The notes under the pieces were generated by a model. That model saw nothing but the letters and a program-made list of their open reading frames with translations. It was not told the origin of the DNA and made no database searches. A stretch of 64,000 nucleotides of DNA from an uncultured Christensenellaceae bacterium (GTDB lineage Bacteria; Bacillota; Clostridia; Christensenellales; Borkfalkiaceae): positions 310,001 through 374,000 of the forward strand of contig CAJUKK010000001.1 in assembly GCA_910586985.1 (NCBI GenBank). Direction: 5' to 3'. The position numbers and the translations under genes are program-made. Positions 33,940 to 41,563 of this stretch are shown in pieces; position 1 is the first letter of the stretch, and every line of letters starts with the position of its first letter.

Positions 33940-33966
33940 GCAAATTGTGATTTGATATGTTATAAT
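33938..33966 (+). promoter_or_regulatory. Promoter for lexA
   Basis: TTGCAA at 33938-33943 and TATAAT at 33961-33966, spacer 17, with TGT before the -10. Confidence 0.8.
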
Positions 33967-33998
33967 ATAAATAAGGTGGAAAATTTTAGGAGGAAAAT

Positions 33999-34595
33999 AT
34001 GCTCGATAAACAAAAATTATACGGCGTACTTGACTTTATTAACCAATACAGCGAGGAAAACGGATTTCCCCCTACCGTTCGCGACATATGCCATGAACTT
34101 TCTATAAAGTCTACGGCAACGGCATATAGCTATGTAAACCGTTTAAAAGAGATGGGACTTTTGAACAAGGCGGAAAATAAAAAACGCGCAGTAACGCTTA
34201 AAACGGCAGACGTTGTTAAAGTGCCGCTTATCGGAACGGTTACTGCCGGACAGCCTATATTCGCCGTGGAGAATTTTGACGGTTATTATGCTCTCCCCTC
34301 TGCGGAATTTCGCGCGGACGAAATGTTTATGCTACGTGTCAGCGGCGAAAGTATGATAGAAGCGGGAATATACGACGGAGATAAAATTATCGTTAAAAAA
34401 CAGGAAACTGCGGATGACGGCGATATCGTTGTCGCTATGTTTGACGATGGAATAGAAGAAGGTGCAACAGTAAAACGTTTTTTCCGTCGCGAGGGTAAAA
34501 TAATTCTTCATCCTGAAAACGAGACGATGAGCGATTTTGTTTTAGACAAAGTGACGATTCTCGGGCGTGTAATCGGATTGATCCGTAGTATGTGA
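33999..34595 (+). CDS. lexA: LexA repressor
   Basis: A 198-residue SOS repressor. The N-terminal winged-helix DNA-binding domain covers residues 1-65 (FPPTVRDICHELSIKSTATA). The self-cleavage site is Ala83-Gly84 in GTVTAGQPIFA. The catalytic dyad is Ser118 in SGESMIEAG and Lys159 in ATVKRF. On DNA damage RecA filaments trigger autocleavage and derepression. All functional residues are present. A strong AGGAGG ribosome site precedes the ATG. The RidA-like gene follows 13 bases later. Confidence 0.97.
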   Translation: MLDKQKLYGVLDFINQYSEENGFPPTVRDICHELSIKSTATAYSYVNRLKEMGLLNKAENKKRAVTLKTADVVKVPLIGTVTAGQPIFAVENFDGYYALPSAEFRADEMFMLRVSGESMIEAGIYDGDKIIVKKQETADDGDIVVAMFDDGIEEGATVKRFFRREGKIILHPENETMSDFVLDKVTILGRVIGLIRSM

Positions 34596-34608
34596 GGGTT
34601 CCATTAAA

Positions 34609-34983
34609 ATGAGCGGCATAATCAGAAAAGAAATTAACGAAGATTGGGCGCATACCGGTATCGTAAAAGCGGGAGATTACTGTTTTTTAAGCTATTGCGT
34701 GGGCAATATCGGCGGAACGATTGAAGAGCAGATCAACGGAGCATTCGATCAAATGGAAAAACGCCTTGCGATTTTTGATTTAACGCTTGAAAGTGTGGTA
34801 CATATGGATTGTTTGTTTAGGGACGTTTGGAATATTCCCGTAATGGAACGTATAATCAAAGAGCGTTTTCATGGAAAATATCCTGCCCGTAAATCGATAC
34901 AAACAAATTTTGCACATGTCGGCGGAGAAAATGGTTTACAGTTTCAAGCAGATGCAATTGCCTACTGCGGAAGTTTTAAGTAA
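34609..34983 (+). CDS. RidA/YjgF/YER057c/UK114-family protein
   Basis: A 124-residue small trimer-forming protein. The family motif region (PARKSIQTNFA, about 94-104) includes the Arg that in RidA binds the carboxylate of enamine/imine substrates. The surrounding pattern (GGTIEEQINGAFDQMEKRL, ESVVHMDCLFRD) is typical. RidA deaminates reactive 2-aminoacrylate formed by PLP enzymes; other subfamilies have different or unknown roles, and I cannot place this one. It follows lexA closely, probably on the same transcript. Confidence 0.88.
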   Translation: MSGIIRKEINEDWAHTGIVKAGDYCFLSYCVGNIGGTIEEQINGAFDQMEKRLAIFDLTLESVVHMDCLFRDVWNIPVMERIIKERFHGKYPARKSIQTNFAHVGGENGLQFQADAIAYCGSFK

Positions 34984-35006
34984 TTTCTATTATAATTTTT
35001 AAATAA

Positions 35007-35028
35007 AGGCACGGATACCCGTGCCTCT
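35007..35028. terminator. Bidirectional terminator between the RidA gene and rluB
   Basis: AGGCACGG (35007-35014) pairs with CCGTGCCT (35019-35026) around ATAC. A T-rich stretch follows on the minus strand (TTTATTTAAAAATT) and a weaker one on plus. Confidence 0.75.
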
Positions 35029-35030
35029 GT

Positions 35031-35735
35031 TTATAAATTCTTTAAATAGAAAACCTCTTCTTGCGAAAGTTTACGAACCGCTCCGCGGTCAAGCCCTGTT
35101 AAAGTCAATTCTCCTATTTTAATACGTTTCAGAAAATCAACGTTTTTTCCTACAATTTCAAACATACGCCGAATTTCGCGGTTCTTTCCCTCTGTTAAGA
35201 CTATGTGCATTTTAGTAAATGATTTGTTCGTTTCAATTACATTTAATTTGCACTTTTTCGTAATAACACCCCTCTCGATTTCCACACCCGCACGCAGACG
35301 GTTAAGCTGATTGTCTGTAACCGTTCCTTCTACGCGTACAAGATATGTTTTCGGGATTTCGTTTTTCGGTTGCGTCAGACGGTAAGCAAGCTCGCCGTCG
35401 TTGGTAAGAATGAGCATGCCTTCCGTATCGTAGTCGAGTCGTCCTACGGGGAAAACTCGCGCCGTATTAGCCGGTAATAAGTCTATTACGGTTTTTCTGC
35501 CTTTATCGTCAGACACAGTACATATATATCCCTTTGGTTTGTTCAAAAGATAATATTCATACTTGACTTTGTGCGAAAGCATTTTTCCGTCTACTTCGAC
35601 AACGTCGGACGCAGTTACGTCGTCTCCCGTTTTGGCAGGTTTACCGTTTACGGTTACTCTCCCTTCTTCTATCAGTTTATCTCCACCCCTGCGCGAGGCA
35701 ACGCCCTGTTCGGCAAGGAATTTGTTAATTCGCAT
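35031..35735 (-). CDS. rluB: 23S rRNA pseudouridine synthase (RluB/RsuA family)
   Basis: A 234-residue pseudouridine synthase. An N-terminal S4 RNA-binding domain (1-60, INKFLAEQGVASRRGGDKLI) precedes the catalytic domain with GRLDYDTEGMLILTNDG near 98-114. The Asp of GRLDYDT is the catalytic nucleophile that isomerises uridine. The C-terminal block GKNREIRRMFE is family-typical. It is last in the M50-scpA-scpB-ytfJ-dac operon, a position seen in many Firmicutes for rluB. Confidence 0.93.
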   Translation of the reverse strand: MRINKFLAEQGVASRRGGDKLIEEGRVTVNGKPAKTGDDVTASDVVEVDGKMLSHKVKYEYYLLNKPKGYICTVSDDKGRKTVIDLLPANTARVFPVGRLDYDTEGMLILTNDGELAYRLTQPKNEIPKTYLVRVEGTVTDNQLNRLRAGVEIERGVITKKCKLNVIETNKSFTKMHIVLTEGKNREIRRMFEIVGKNVDFLKRIKIGELTLTGLDRGAVRKLSQEEVFYLKNL

Positions 35736-35776
35736 ATTCTTTTGCGGGATAAATCCCGCGCTCCTTCCTCATTTTG

Positions 35777-36784
35777 TTATTCCATAATATACAAATTTTG
35801 AGAAAAAAGCAAGTTATTTTCAAGCATTATCTTCATTTGTCCCGCAAATTCGCCCGCTATCGTTGGTAGCGGCGAAACTAAATCTGTTAAAATGACAATC
35901 TTTTCTTCCTCCGCTGCCGTTAACGGATAGATAAAGTCGTATAAGCAACGGCATTTATCAATTGCAATTTCTCTATTACAGAGCGTTGTCATATGATAAT
36001 TTTCAAACGCCGTGTCAAGAAGTTGTGCGGAACGCTCGTACATTTTCGGAGAGTTTAATACAACGCTTACAAGTTTCATTCCGCCGCGCTCTGCACTTGT
36101 TACAAGACAACGTCCCGCTTCCATAGTGAATCCCGTTTTAACGCCGATCGCGCCGTCATAATTTGCGAGCATTTTATTTTTATTATAATATCCGCGCGGC
36201 TCATAGTATTTAGTTGACACTATTTCACAAAAAGCCGGATTTTCCATGGCGTGTGCGGCAATCACTGCTAAATCTCGCGCTGTGGTATGATGTTTGGGAT
36301 GCGGAAGTCCGTGCGGGTTTGCAAAATAGCTATCCTCCGCCCCCATTGCCGCCGCCCTCTCGTTCATGACGCGGGCAAATTTTTCAATACTGCCGCTATG
36401 GTGTAATGCGAGCGTTACGGCACAGTCGTTACCTGATCGTAACATAAGTCCGTATAGCAGGTCGCGTATACTAAATTCTTCGTTTGCCTTTAAATATACG
36501 CTTGAACCCTCGATTCCGACACCTTCCGCAGGTATTTTAATAACTTTGTCTATATCGCAATCTTCGAGAATGATACATGCGGTGAGTACCTTTGTCGTAC
36601 TTGCCATCGGAAGCGGTTGCGTTTGGTTTCTACCTGATAAAATACGTTTTGAACTCACCTCAATAACACATTCGGCGCGGGAACTTGCTGCTGCGTCCGC
36701 ATGTACGTTATTCATTGCAAATCCTGAAAAACAGGCGATTGCCAATGCCAGAAAAGAAAAAATTGAAATGAAACGCTTTTTCAC
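35777..36784 (-). CDS. D-alanyl-D-alanine carboxypeptidase (peptidase S11, DacB/DacF type)
   Basis: A 335-residue exported penicillin-binding protein. A signal peptide covers residues 1-30. Active-site motifs are STTK (Ser62-Lys65), SGN (116-118) and KTG (215-217). It trims the terminal D-Ala from peptidoglycan stem peptides, lowering cross-linking. The neighbourhood (scpA-scpB-ytfJ-dac-rluB) matches the sporulation-type dacB position of Bacillus, suggesting a role in spore cortex or general wall maturation. The C-terminal part is shorter than the PBP5 beta domain. Four bases separate it from ytfJ. Confidence 0.92.
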   Translation of the reverse strand: MKKRFISIFSFLALAIACFSGFAMNNVHADAAASSRAECVIEVSSKRILSGRNQTQPLPMASTTKVLTACIILEDCDIDKVIKIPAEGVGIEGSSVYLKANEEFSIRDLLYGLMLRSGNDCAVTLALHHSGSIEKFARVMNERAAAMGAEDSYFANPHGLPHPKHHTTARDLAVIAAHAMENPAFCEIVSTKYYEPRGYYNKNKMLANYDGAIGVKTGFTMEAGRCLVTSAERGGMKLVSVVLNSPKMYERSAQLLDTAFENYHMTTLCNREIAIDKCRCLYDFIYPLTAAEEEKIVILTDLVSPLPTIAGEFAGQMKIMLENNLLFSQNLYIME

Positions 36785-36788
36785 CGCA

Positions 36789-37166
36789 TTATTCCTCGTC
36801 CGATTGCTCGGTATACTTTCTTAAAAGCTCCCCTGCTTTTTCAATGAGTCCGTCGAACGGATCATCCGTAATTTTGATAAGACGGCAACTCTTACCGTCG
36901 TCAACCAAAAAACCGGTGGGTTTAACGTTGATTACCGTACCGACGCCGCCGGCGTACGGGTAGCTTTCGTCATCTTTGATCGCTTTGATCTCGCCGTATT
37001 CACCGCCGCCGGAGAGGTATCCCATAGTAACTTTGGTAAACGGAATTACCTGTGCGCCGCTCGCCGTGAAGATGGGATTTCCGATAACGGTGTTAACGTC
37101 CACAAGGCTTGTCAACTGCTGTGCTGTTTTTTCCATGATGCTGTCGATCTTTTTTTTCTGATCCAA
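36789..37166 (-). CDS. ytfJ: Sporulation protein YtfJ/GerW family
   Basis: A 125-residue protein with the family blocks VIGNPIFTASGAQVIPFTKV and GGGVGT-like glycine turns (YAGGVGTVINVKPTGFLVDD). YtfJ (GerW) is made in the forespore in Bacillus and is needed for germination of spores; its biochemistry is not settled. It lies between a DUF2953-like membrane protein (overlapping by 55 bases) and dac, as in B. subtilis ytfI-ytfJ, and supports the view that this organism forms or formed endospores. Confidence 0.9.
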   Translation of the reverse strand: MDQKKKIDSIMEKTAQQLTSLVDVNTVIGNPIFTASGAQVIPFTKVTMGYLSGGGEYGEIKAIKDDESYPYAGGVGTVINVKPTGFLVDDGKSCRLIKITDDPFDGLIEKAGELLRKYTEQSDEE

Positions 37167-37693
37167 TTTATGATTGCCTCCAATAATTTTTTAGTAAATG
37201 CGATGGACAAAATGAGTCCGTTAAAAACAAACGCCGTGTTGATTGTAATTTTGATTTCGCCGCTCCCTGAAAGCAAAGTACTGTGTCTCAAAGATAGAAA
37301 CGGATGATTCGTTTGCATGACAGAGAAAACCTGACCGCTGATTGAATGCAAAATTGCGCCTAAGACGATGCCTGAAATCTTATCGGGACTTCCTGCTTCC
37401 ACGATCTGGTGAAAACGATAAAGCTGGAATCCGTTTGTGATTTCAAACTTTTTCCGCATTCCCATCATCTGCTTATAAGGTAAAATGATCGCTGTTTTTT
37501 TTGTTAAATGAAAGATAAGTCCGTCCGGATGCAACTGCATATAGCCGCTGAACACTTTCAGATATTTAAAAAAGCTCAGAGAGAACCAACATCGGTTTTC
37601 CTTTATATCGACGTACGCGTCCACGTATACAAATATCGGGAACAGAAAAAAAAGTATGCCGAAGAAAAAGGAATAAACGAAAAATTCGCCCAT
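37112..37693 (-). CDS. DUF2953-like membrane protein (YtfI-type)
   Basis: A 193-residue protein. A hydrophobic segment at about 5-27 is followed by a soluble beta-rich region with basic patches, then a hydrophobic stretch at about 150-170 (TAFVFNGLILSIAFTKKLLEAI). Its position directly upstream of ytfJ and its size match the DUF2953/YtfI proteins of spore formers. Function is unknown. Its 3' end overlaps ytfJ by 55 bases in another frame, so the two must be translated together. The resemblance is by context and topology rather than by strong motifs. Confidence 0.6.
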   Translation of the reverse strand: MGEFFVYSFFFGILFFLFPIFVYVDAYVDIKENRCWFSLSFFKYLKVFSGYMQLHPDGLIFHLTKKTAIILPYKQMMGMRKKFEITNGFQLYRFHQIVEAGSPDKISGIVLGAILHSISGQVFSVMQTNHPFLSLRHSTLLSGSGEIKITINTAFVFNGLILSIAFTKKLLEAIINWIRKKRSTASWKKQHSS

Positions 37694-37768
37694 ACCGCTA
37701 ATATGCGCGTTTGGACGAATTTTATGATGATTTTTTAAAGATATGTATTAAAGATGAAGAAATATTAA

Positions 37769-38500
37769 TTATCCGATTTTTACTATATCCGTATCGTCTA
37801 GGCCACGAAGGAAATCAGGAATTTCGTAACCGCCGTCAAAATCCTCTTTTTTGTCTTCTTTGCTTTCAGTTTTCGGCAAAGGCTGTTTTTGTTCGGCGGA
37901 GATATTTTCTGTGTTGTTTGTATCGGTCGTGATTTCGCCGTATTCGGCGCGGGCATACAGGTAGCTTTCTCTGTCTTCGCTCGGACGAATCGCTTCCATA
38001 AGCGCGTCGTAGTCCGGCAAATCCTCCAGCGACGCAAGCTTAAACCGCTTTAAAAATTCATCCGTCGTGGCATAAAGAATGGGTTTACCGACTGCGTCTT
38101 TCCTGCCGCAAGGATAAATAAGTTTTAGTTCAAGCAAGGCGCGTACGGCATAGTCGCTGTTCAAGCCGCGTAAAAGTTCGATTTCCGTTTTGGTGATTGG
38201 TTGCTTATAAGCTATGATTGCGGCGCATTCCAATATGGTACGCGTGAGTTCTTTTTCGCGAATGGGGTTAAGTACCGCCTCCACGCCCGATTTGTAAGCG
38301 GGATTCGAACCAAGCTGCGCTTTATTATTAAATTGCAGAACTTGTATGCCGCCTTCCTCGCCGTATTTTTCGGAAAGTTCTTTGAGACAACGTTTTATCT
38401 CGCCGTTTGTTACGCCGAGCTTGTCGGCAATATCCGCAATGGCAACGCTTTTTCCAGACGCGAACAAAACCGCCTCAATTATACTCGTCAATTTCTCCAA
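37769..38500 (-). CDS. scpB: Segregation and condensation protein B
   Basis: A 243-residue protein with two winged-helix domains (about 1-80 and 90-165; landmark AYKQPITKTEIELLRG near 98-113). It is the kleisin-associated subunit of the SMC-ScpAB condensin. A long acidic, disordered tail (about 185-243) ends in EIPDFLRGLDDTDIV. Translation appears to start at TTG (38498-38500), which overlaps the 3' end of scpA by 26 bases, so it is coupled to scpA. Confidence 0.93.
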   Translation of the reverse strand: MEKLTSIIEAVLFASGKSVAIADIADKLGVTNGEIKRCLKELSEKYGEEGGIQVLQFNNKAQLGSNPAYKSGVEAVLNPIREKELTRTILECAAIIAYKQPITKTEIELLRGLNSDYAVRALLELKLIYPCGRKDAVGKPILYATTDEFLKRFKLASLEDLPDYDALMEAIRPSEDRESYLYARAEYGEITTDTNNTENISAEQKQPLPKTESKEDKKEDFDGGYEIPDFLRGLDDTDIVKIG

Positions 38501-39269
38501 TGGTATCTTCCTCCTGTCTGTCGGGATTAATAGTAATACTGATTTCTCCGAACGTACCGTCTTGTTTTACGCGGAGATATTGATGTTTTAACAACTCTAA
38601 CATCGCCTGAAAAGTTGTTACGATTTCCGATTTGGTAAAATCGTTTGTAAACAATTCTTCAAATTTGATGCTTTTAACATTTTCCAAGGTTTCTAAAATG
38701 AAAGCGATTTTCTGAGATACGGTATATTCGTCTCTCGGGATTTCACGGACTTCCACTTTTGCAAGCTCGTTTTCGCGCTTTAACATGAGCGTGGAAAACG
38801 CCGTGATCAATCCGTCAAGAGTAAGATTTTCCATGGAAAACACGGTACGGGTTTCCCCTACGTTTTTGTCGGGTTCTTTAAAGAAGTAACCGATCGTTTC
38901 TAACTCTTTTAGCTTTTTCGTTTCCTCTTTAATGAGCTTGTACTCTTCGAGCGCACGAATCAGTTCCGCCTTGTCGCCTTCGATCTCCTCTTCGAGCGCC
39001 GGATCTTCCTCCAGATTAGGAACAAGGCTCTGTGCTTTGATTTTGATAATCGTTGCCGCGATATTGAGGTATTCGCTCACCTTATCAACGTCAAGATACG
39101 GTAACCCCTTCATATAGTCGAGAAATTGTTCTGTAACTTGCGAAACAAATATATCTTCGATCTGAATCTCTTCTTTGTTGATAAGAAAGAGCAAGAGATC
39201 CAAAGGTCCTTCAAAATTATTGAGGACGGTTGTATAGTCTACTACGGACTCAAAATCTTCCCGTTTCAC
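38475..39269 (-). CDS. scpA: Segregation and condensation protein A (kleisin)
   Basis: A kleisin subunit of about 264 residues bridging the SMC heads. The N-terminal NNFEGPLDLLLFLI motif is diagnostic, followed by DIFVSQVTEQFLDYM and the acidic EEDPALEEEIEGDKAELIR helix. The C-terminal winged helix contacts the second SMC head. The frame is open upstream into the M50 gene, but a GTG at 39267-39269 forms a GTGA 4-base overlap with the M50 stop. A G-rich ribosome site lies about 10 bases upstream; an ATG at 39285-39287 is an alternative. Confidence 0.93.
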   Translation of the reverse strand: MKREDFESVVDYTTVLNNFEGPLDLLLFLINKEEIQIEDIFVSQVTEQFLDYMKGLPYLDVDKVSEYLNIAATIIKIKAQSLVPNLEEDPALEEEIEGDKAELIRALEEYKLIKEETKKLKELETIGYFFKEPDKNVGETRTVFSMENLTLDGLITAFSTLMLKRENELAKVEVREIPRDEYTVSQKIAFILETLENVKSIKFEELFTNDFTKSEIVTTFQAMLELLKHQYLRVKQDGTFGEISITINPDRQEEDTIGEIDEYN

Positions 39270-39955
39270 GGCAAAATTACCCCCCATAACGCGGTGATCG
39301 GCCAACCGAATATTTTTATCGCGAACTGCATAATCCAACCTAAGATATCAAACCAATTCATCTGATATACGCCGAGATCAACAAAAAGATTGCAGATGAA
39401 ACTTTCTACGATTAAACCAAGCAGAATAATTTGTCCGTATTGCTGCAGAAACCGGTATATTTTCCCCCTGCGTTTATTGAGCGCGTCGAGAATGCGAAAT
39501 CCGTCAAGCGGGAAAAGCGGCAACAGATTGAATACGCAAAAACATAAACTATACGTGAATAGCATTTCTGCAAAATCGCATAAAAACATTGCAAAGTAGC
39601 CGCCGACCGGAGCGTAATAGTATACAAGAATGACCTGCCAGAGCGGAAAGATCAAAAACGCCATCACATAGTTCATAATAACGCCCGCAGATGCGGTCAA
39701 TCCCATACCGAGCCGATATTTTTTAAAGTTGTTCGGATTGACTTCTACAGGTTTCGCCCAACCGAATCCAACAAAAGTAAAACAAATCAGTCCTACAAGG
39801 TCTAAGTGCCGCGCAGGGTTTAAGGAAAGGCGTTTCGTCCATTTGGGTGTGGGGTCTCCGCACTTATAGGCAACGAAAGCATGTGAAAATTCGTGCAGCG
39901 TCAAAACGACGACTACGGCAAGAAAACTTGCCAACAAATCGAGAACGCGAGTCAT
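39266..39955 (-). CDS. Site-2 protease-type membrane metalloprotease (peptidase M50)
   Basis: A polytopic membrane protein of 229 residues. The zinc-binding HEFSH motif (HExxH, TLHEFSHAFVAY near 21-32) lies in the first membrane helix region, and the third zinc ligand is in NLLPLFPLDG (N-x-x-P-x-x-P-x-D-G). Subfamily members next to scpAB are widespread in Firmicutes; substrates are not known. The ATG at 39953-39955 lies just 8 bases after a TATAAT, so the 5' leader is at most about 3 bases. An in-frame TTG two codons earlier would be upstream of the start site. Confidence 0.9.
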   Translation of the reverse strand: MTRVLDLLASFLAVVVVLTLHEFSHAFVAYKCGDPTPKWTKRLSLNPARHLDLVGLICFTFVGFGWAKPVEVNPNNFKKYRLGMGLTASAGVIMNYVMAFLIFPLWQVILVYYYAPVGGYFAMFLCDFAEMLFTYSLCFCVFNLLPLFPLDGFRILDALNKRRGKIYRFLQQYGQIILLGLIVESFICNLFVDLGVYQMNWFDILGWIMQFAIKIFGWPITALWGVILP

Positions 39956-39963
39956 ACTCAAAG

Positions 39964-39992
39964 ATTATAGAACATTTCTGCAAAAAAAGCAA
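39964..39992 (-). promoter_or_regulatory. Promoter for the M50-scpA-scpB operon, leaderless spacing
   Basis: On the minus strand TTGCTT (plus 39987-39992) and TATAAT (plus 39964-39969), spacer 17. The -10 ends 8 bases before the M50 ATG, and there is no Shine-Dalgarno site in between. Confidence 0.7.
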
Positions 39993-40042
39993 TCATTTGC
40001 GCGCCTTGCGGCAAATTTTAAAAAGCTACTAAAAAAGAGAAA

Positions 40043-40081
40043 GCTTTCCGAAATTTCTCATAATAATCGATTTCGGAAAGC
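40043..40081 (-). terminator. Rho-independent terminator after lysA
   Basis: A 12-bp stem, GCTTTCCGAAAT (40043-40054) and ATTTCGGAAAGC (40070-40081), followed on the minus strand by TTCTCTTTTTT. Confidence 0.85.
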
Positions 40082-40089
40082 AGTTGCTG

Positions 40090-41415
40090 TTATTTTAAGT
40101 GTTGAGGCAGAACGTCGTTACGGACAATGTCTGCATATGTCTGCGGTTTGACGATGTACTCCGCTTTGCCGTCTTTGACAAGAACTGCCGGAGGAATAAA
40201 ATTGCGGTTGTAGTTGCTTGCCATGGAATAATTATATGCGCCTGTAGAAAGTATTGCAATAATATCTCCGCTTTGAGCCTTAGGTAAATTAAAGTCGATC
40301 CCGATCAAGTCGCCGCTTTCACAGCACTTTCCCGCTATTGCAACGCGTTCTGTCGGCGGTTCGTTTGCACGGTTTGCGAGCAGCGCAGTGTATCTGGATT
40401 GATAGAGACAGTAGCGCGGATTATCAAACATTCCGCCGTCAACGGCAAGATATTTGCGTATTCCTGCGATTTCTTTGATTGCACCCACGGTATAGAGCGT
40501 AATGCCGGCTTCTCCTACAATCGATCTTCCGGGTTCGATGACGAGAAACGGAAGTTGTAAATTATGTTGTTCGCATTCGGACTTAACTTTTTCGATCAGC
40601 GCAGAAAGATATTCGCTGTATTCCTTAACCCCGATTTTTTTATCGCCCTCGGCATACCAGATTCCGAATCCGCCGCCGAGATTGAGTTCTTCCGCCTGAA
40701 ATCCGAGTTTATTTTTAAGATTTGCTAGAAACGCAATATTTTTTTCGACTGCAAGTACAAAACTTTCTTTTTCGAAAATTTGAGAACCGATATGGCAATG
40801 GAAGCCCTTTAACCGCAGACGCTTTTTTGTTAAAAGATAGCGAACGGCATTTTCTGCGGCTCCGCTCGCAATTGAAAAACCAAATTTGGAATCAGGCGTT
40901 GCCGTTTGTACGTATGCATGCGTGTGCGCCTCCACACCCGGATTGATTCTCAGCAAAACGTCTTGCACGATACCGCGCTTTTCCGCCTCGCATTCGATTA
41001 AATCCGCCTCGGAGAATGCGTCGACGACAATTGTCCCAACGCCGCAGTCGAGCGCTTCTGCAATTTCACGAGGCAACTTGTTATTGCCGTGCATATATAT
41101 TTTATCCGTGGGAAACCCTGCCTCTACCGCTGTATACAATTCTCCGCCGGAAACAACGTCTACGCCGATTTTTTCAGAACGTGCAATTGCATAGATTGCT
41201 TTACAGGAAAATGCCTTGGACGCATATAAAACAAGCCCTCCGCGCGGGTATTCACGGTCAAGCGTATCCTGATAAACGCGCATCATATCGCGAATATGTT
41301 TTTCGTCAAATACATATAACGGCGTGCCGAATTGGTTGACAAGGTCTGCACAGTCAGCGCCGCCGATTATTAAATGTCCTTTTTCATTGATGTATAATGT
41401 TTCTCTGGTATTCAT
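40090..41415 (-). CDS. lysA: Diaminopimelate decarboxylase
   Basis: A 441-residue PLP enzyme converting meso-diaminopimelate to L-lysine. The PLP lysine lies in YASKAFSCKAI (about 63-73). The phosphate-binding glycines are in GGGFGIWYAEGD and the substrate region in EPGRSIVGEAG. A second active-site segment contains GKCCESGD, with the catalytic Cys. The frame is open upstream, but the ATG at 41413-41415 has GAGGA upstream and fits the transcription start. It is monocistronic, with its own consensus promoter and terminator. Confidence 0.95.
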   Translation of the reverse strand: MNTRETLYINEKGHLIIGGADCADLVNQFGTPLYVFDEKHIRDMMRVYQDTLDREYPRGGLVLYASKAFSCKAIYAIARSEKIGVDVVSGGELYTAVEAGFPTDKIYMHGNNKLPREIAEALDCGVGTIVVDAFSEADLIECEAEKRGIVQDVLLRINPGVEAHTHAYVQTATPDSKFGFSIASGAAENAVRYLLTKKRLRLKGFHCHIGSQIFEKESFVLAVEKNIAFLANLKNKLGFQAEELNLGGGFGIWYAEGDKKIGVKEYSEYLSALIEKVKSECEQHNLQLPFLVIEPGRSIVGEAGITLYTVGAIKEIAGIRKYLAVDGGMFDNPRYCLYQSRYTALLANRANEPPTERVAIAGKCCESGDLIGIDFNLPKAQSGDIIAILSTGAYNYSMASNYNRNFIPPAVLVKDGKAEYIVKPQTYADIVRNDVLPQHLK

Positions 41416-41440
41416 ATGATTCCTCTTTGTGCTTTTGTAC

Positions 41441-41469
41441 AGTGTACTATTTTTTTTTATTACTGTCAA
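41441..41469 (-). promoter_or_regulatory. Promoter for lysA
   Basis: On the minus strand TTGACA (plus 41464-41469) and TACACT (plus 41441-41446) with a 17-base spacer that is almost all A. Confidence 0.75.
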
Positions 41470-41524
41470 GAAAATTTAATATTCAAACAAATACCACGTC
41501 ACACATAATACTTTTCAAAAAAGA

Positions 41525-41558
41525 AAAAGCACCGTTTGTAAGATTAAACAGTGCTTTT
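41525..41558 (-). terminator. Rho-independent terminator after the second dac gene
   Basis: AAAAGCAC plus GTTT on the left pairs with AAAC plus GTGCTTTT on the right, with one bulged base on each side; T-rich stretches follow on the minus strand. Confidence 0.75.
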
Positions 41559-41563
41559 TTCTT

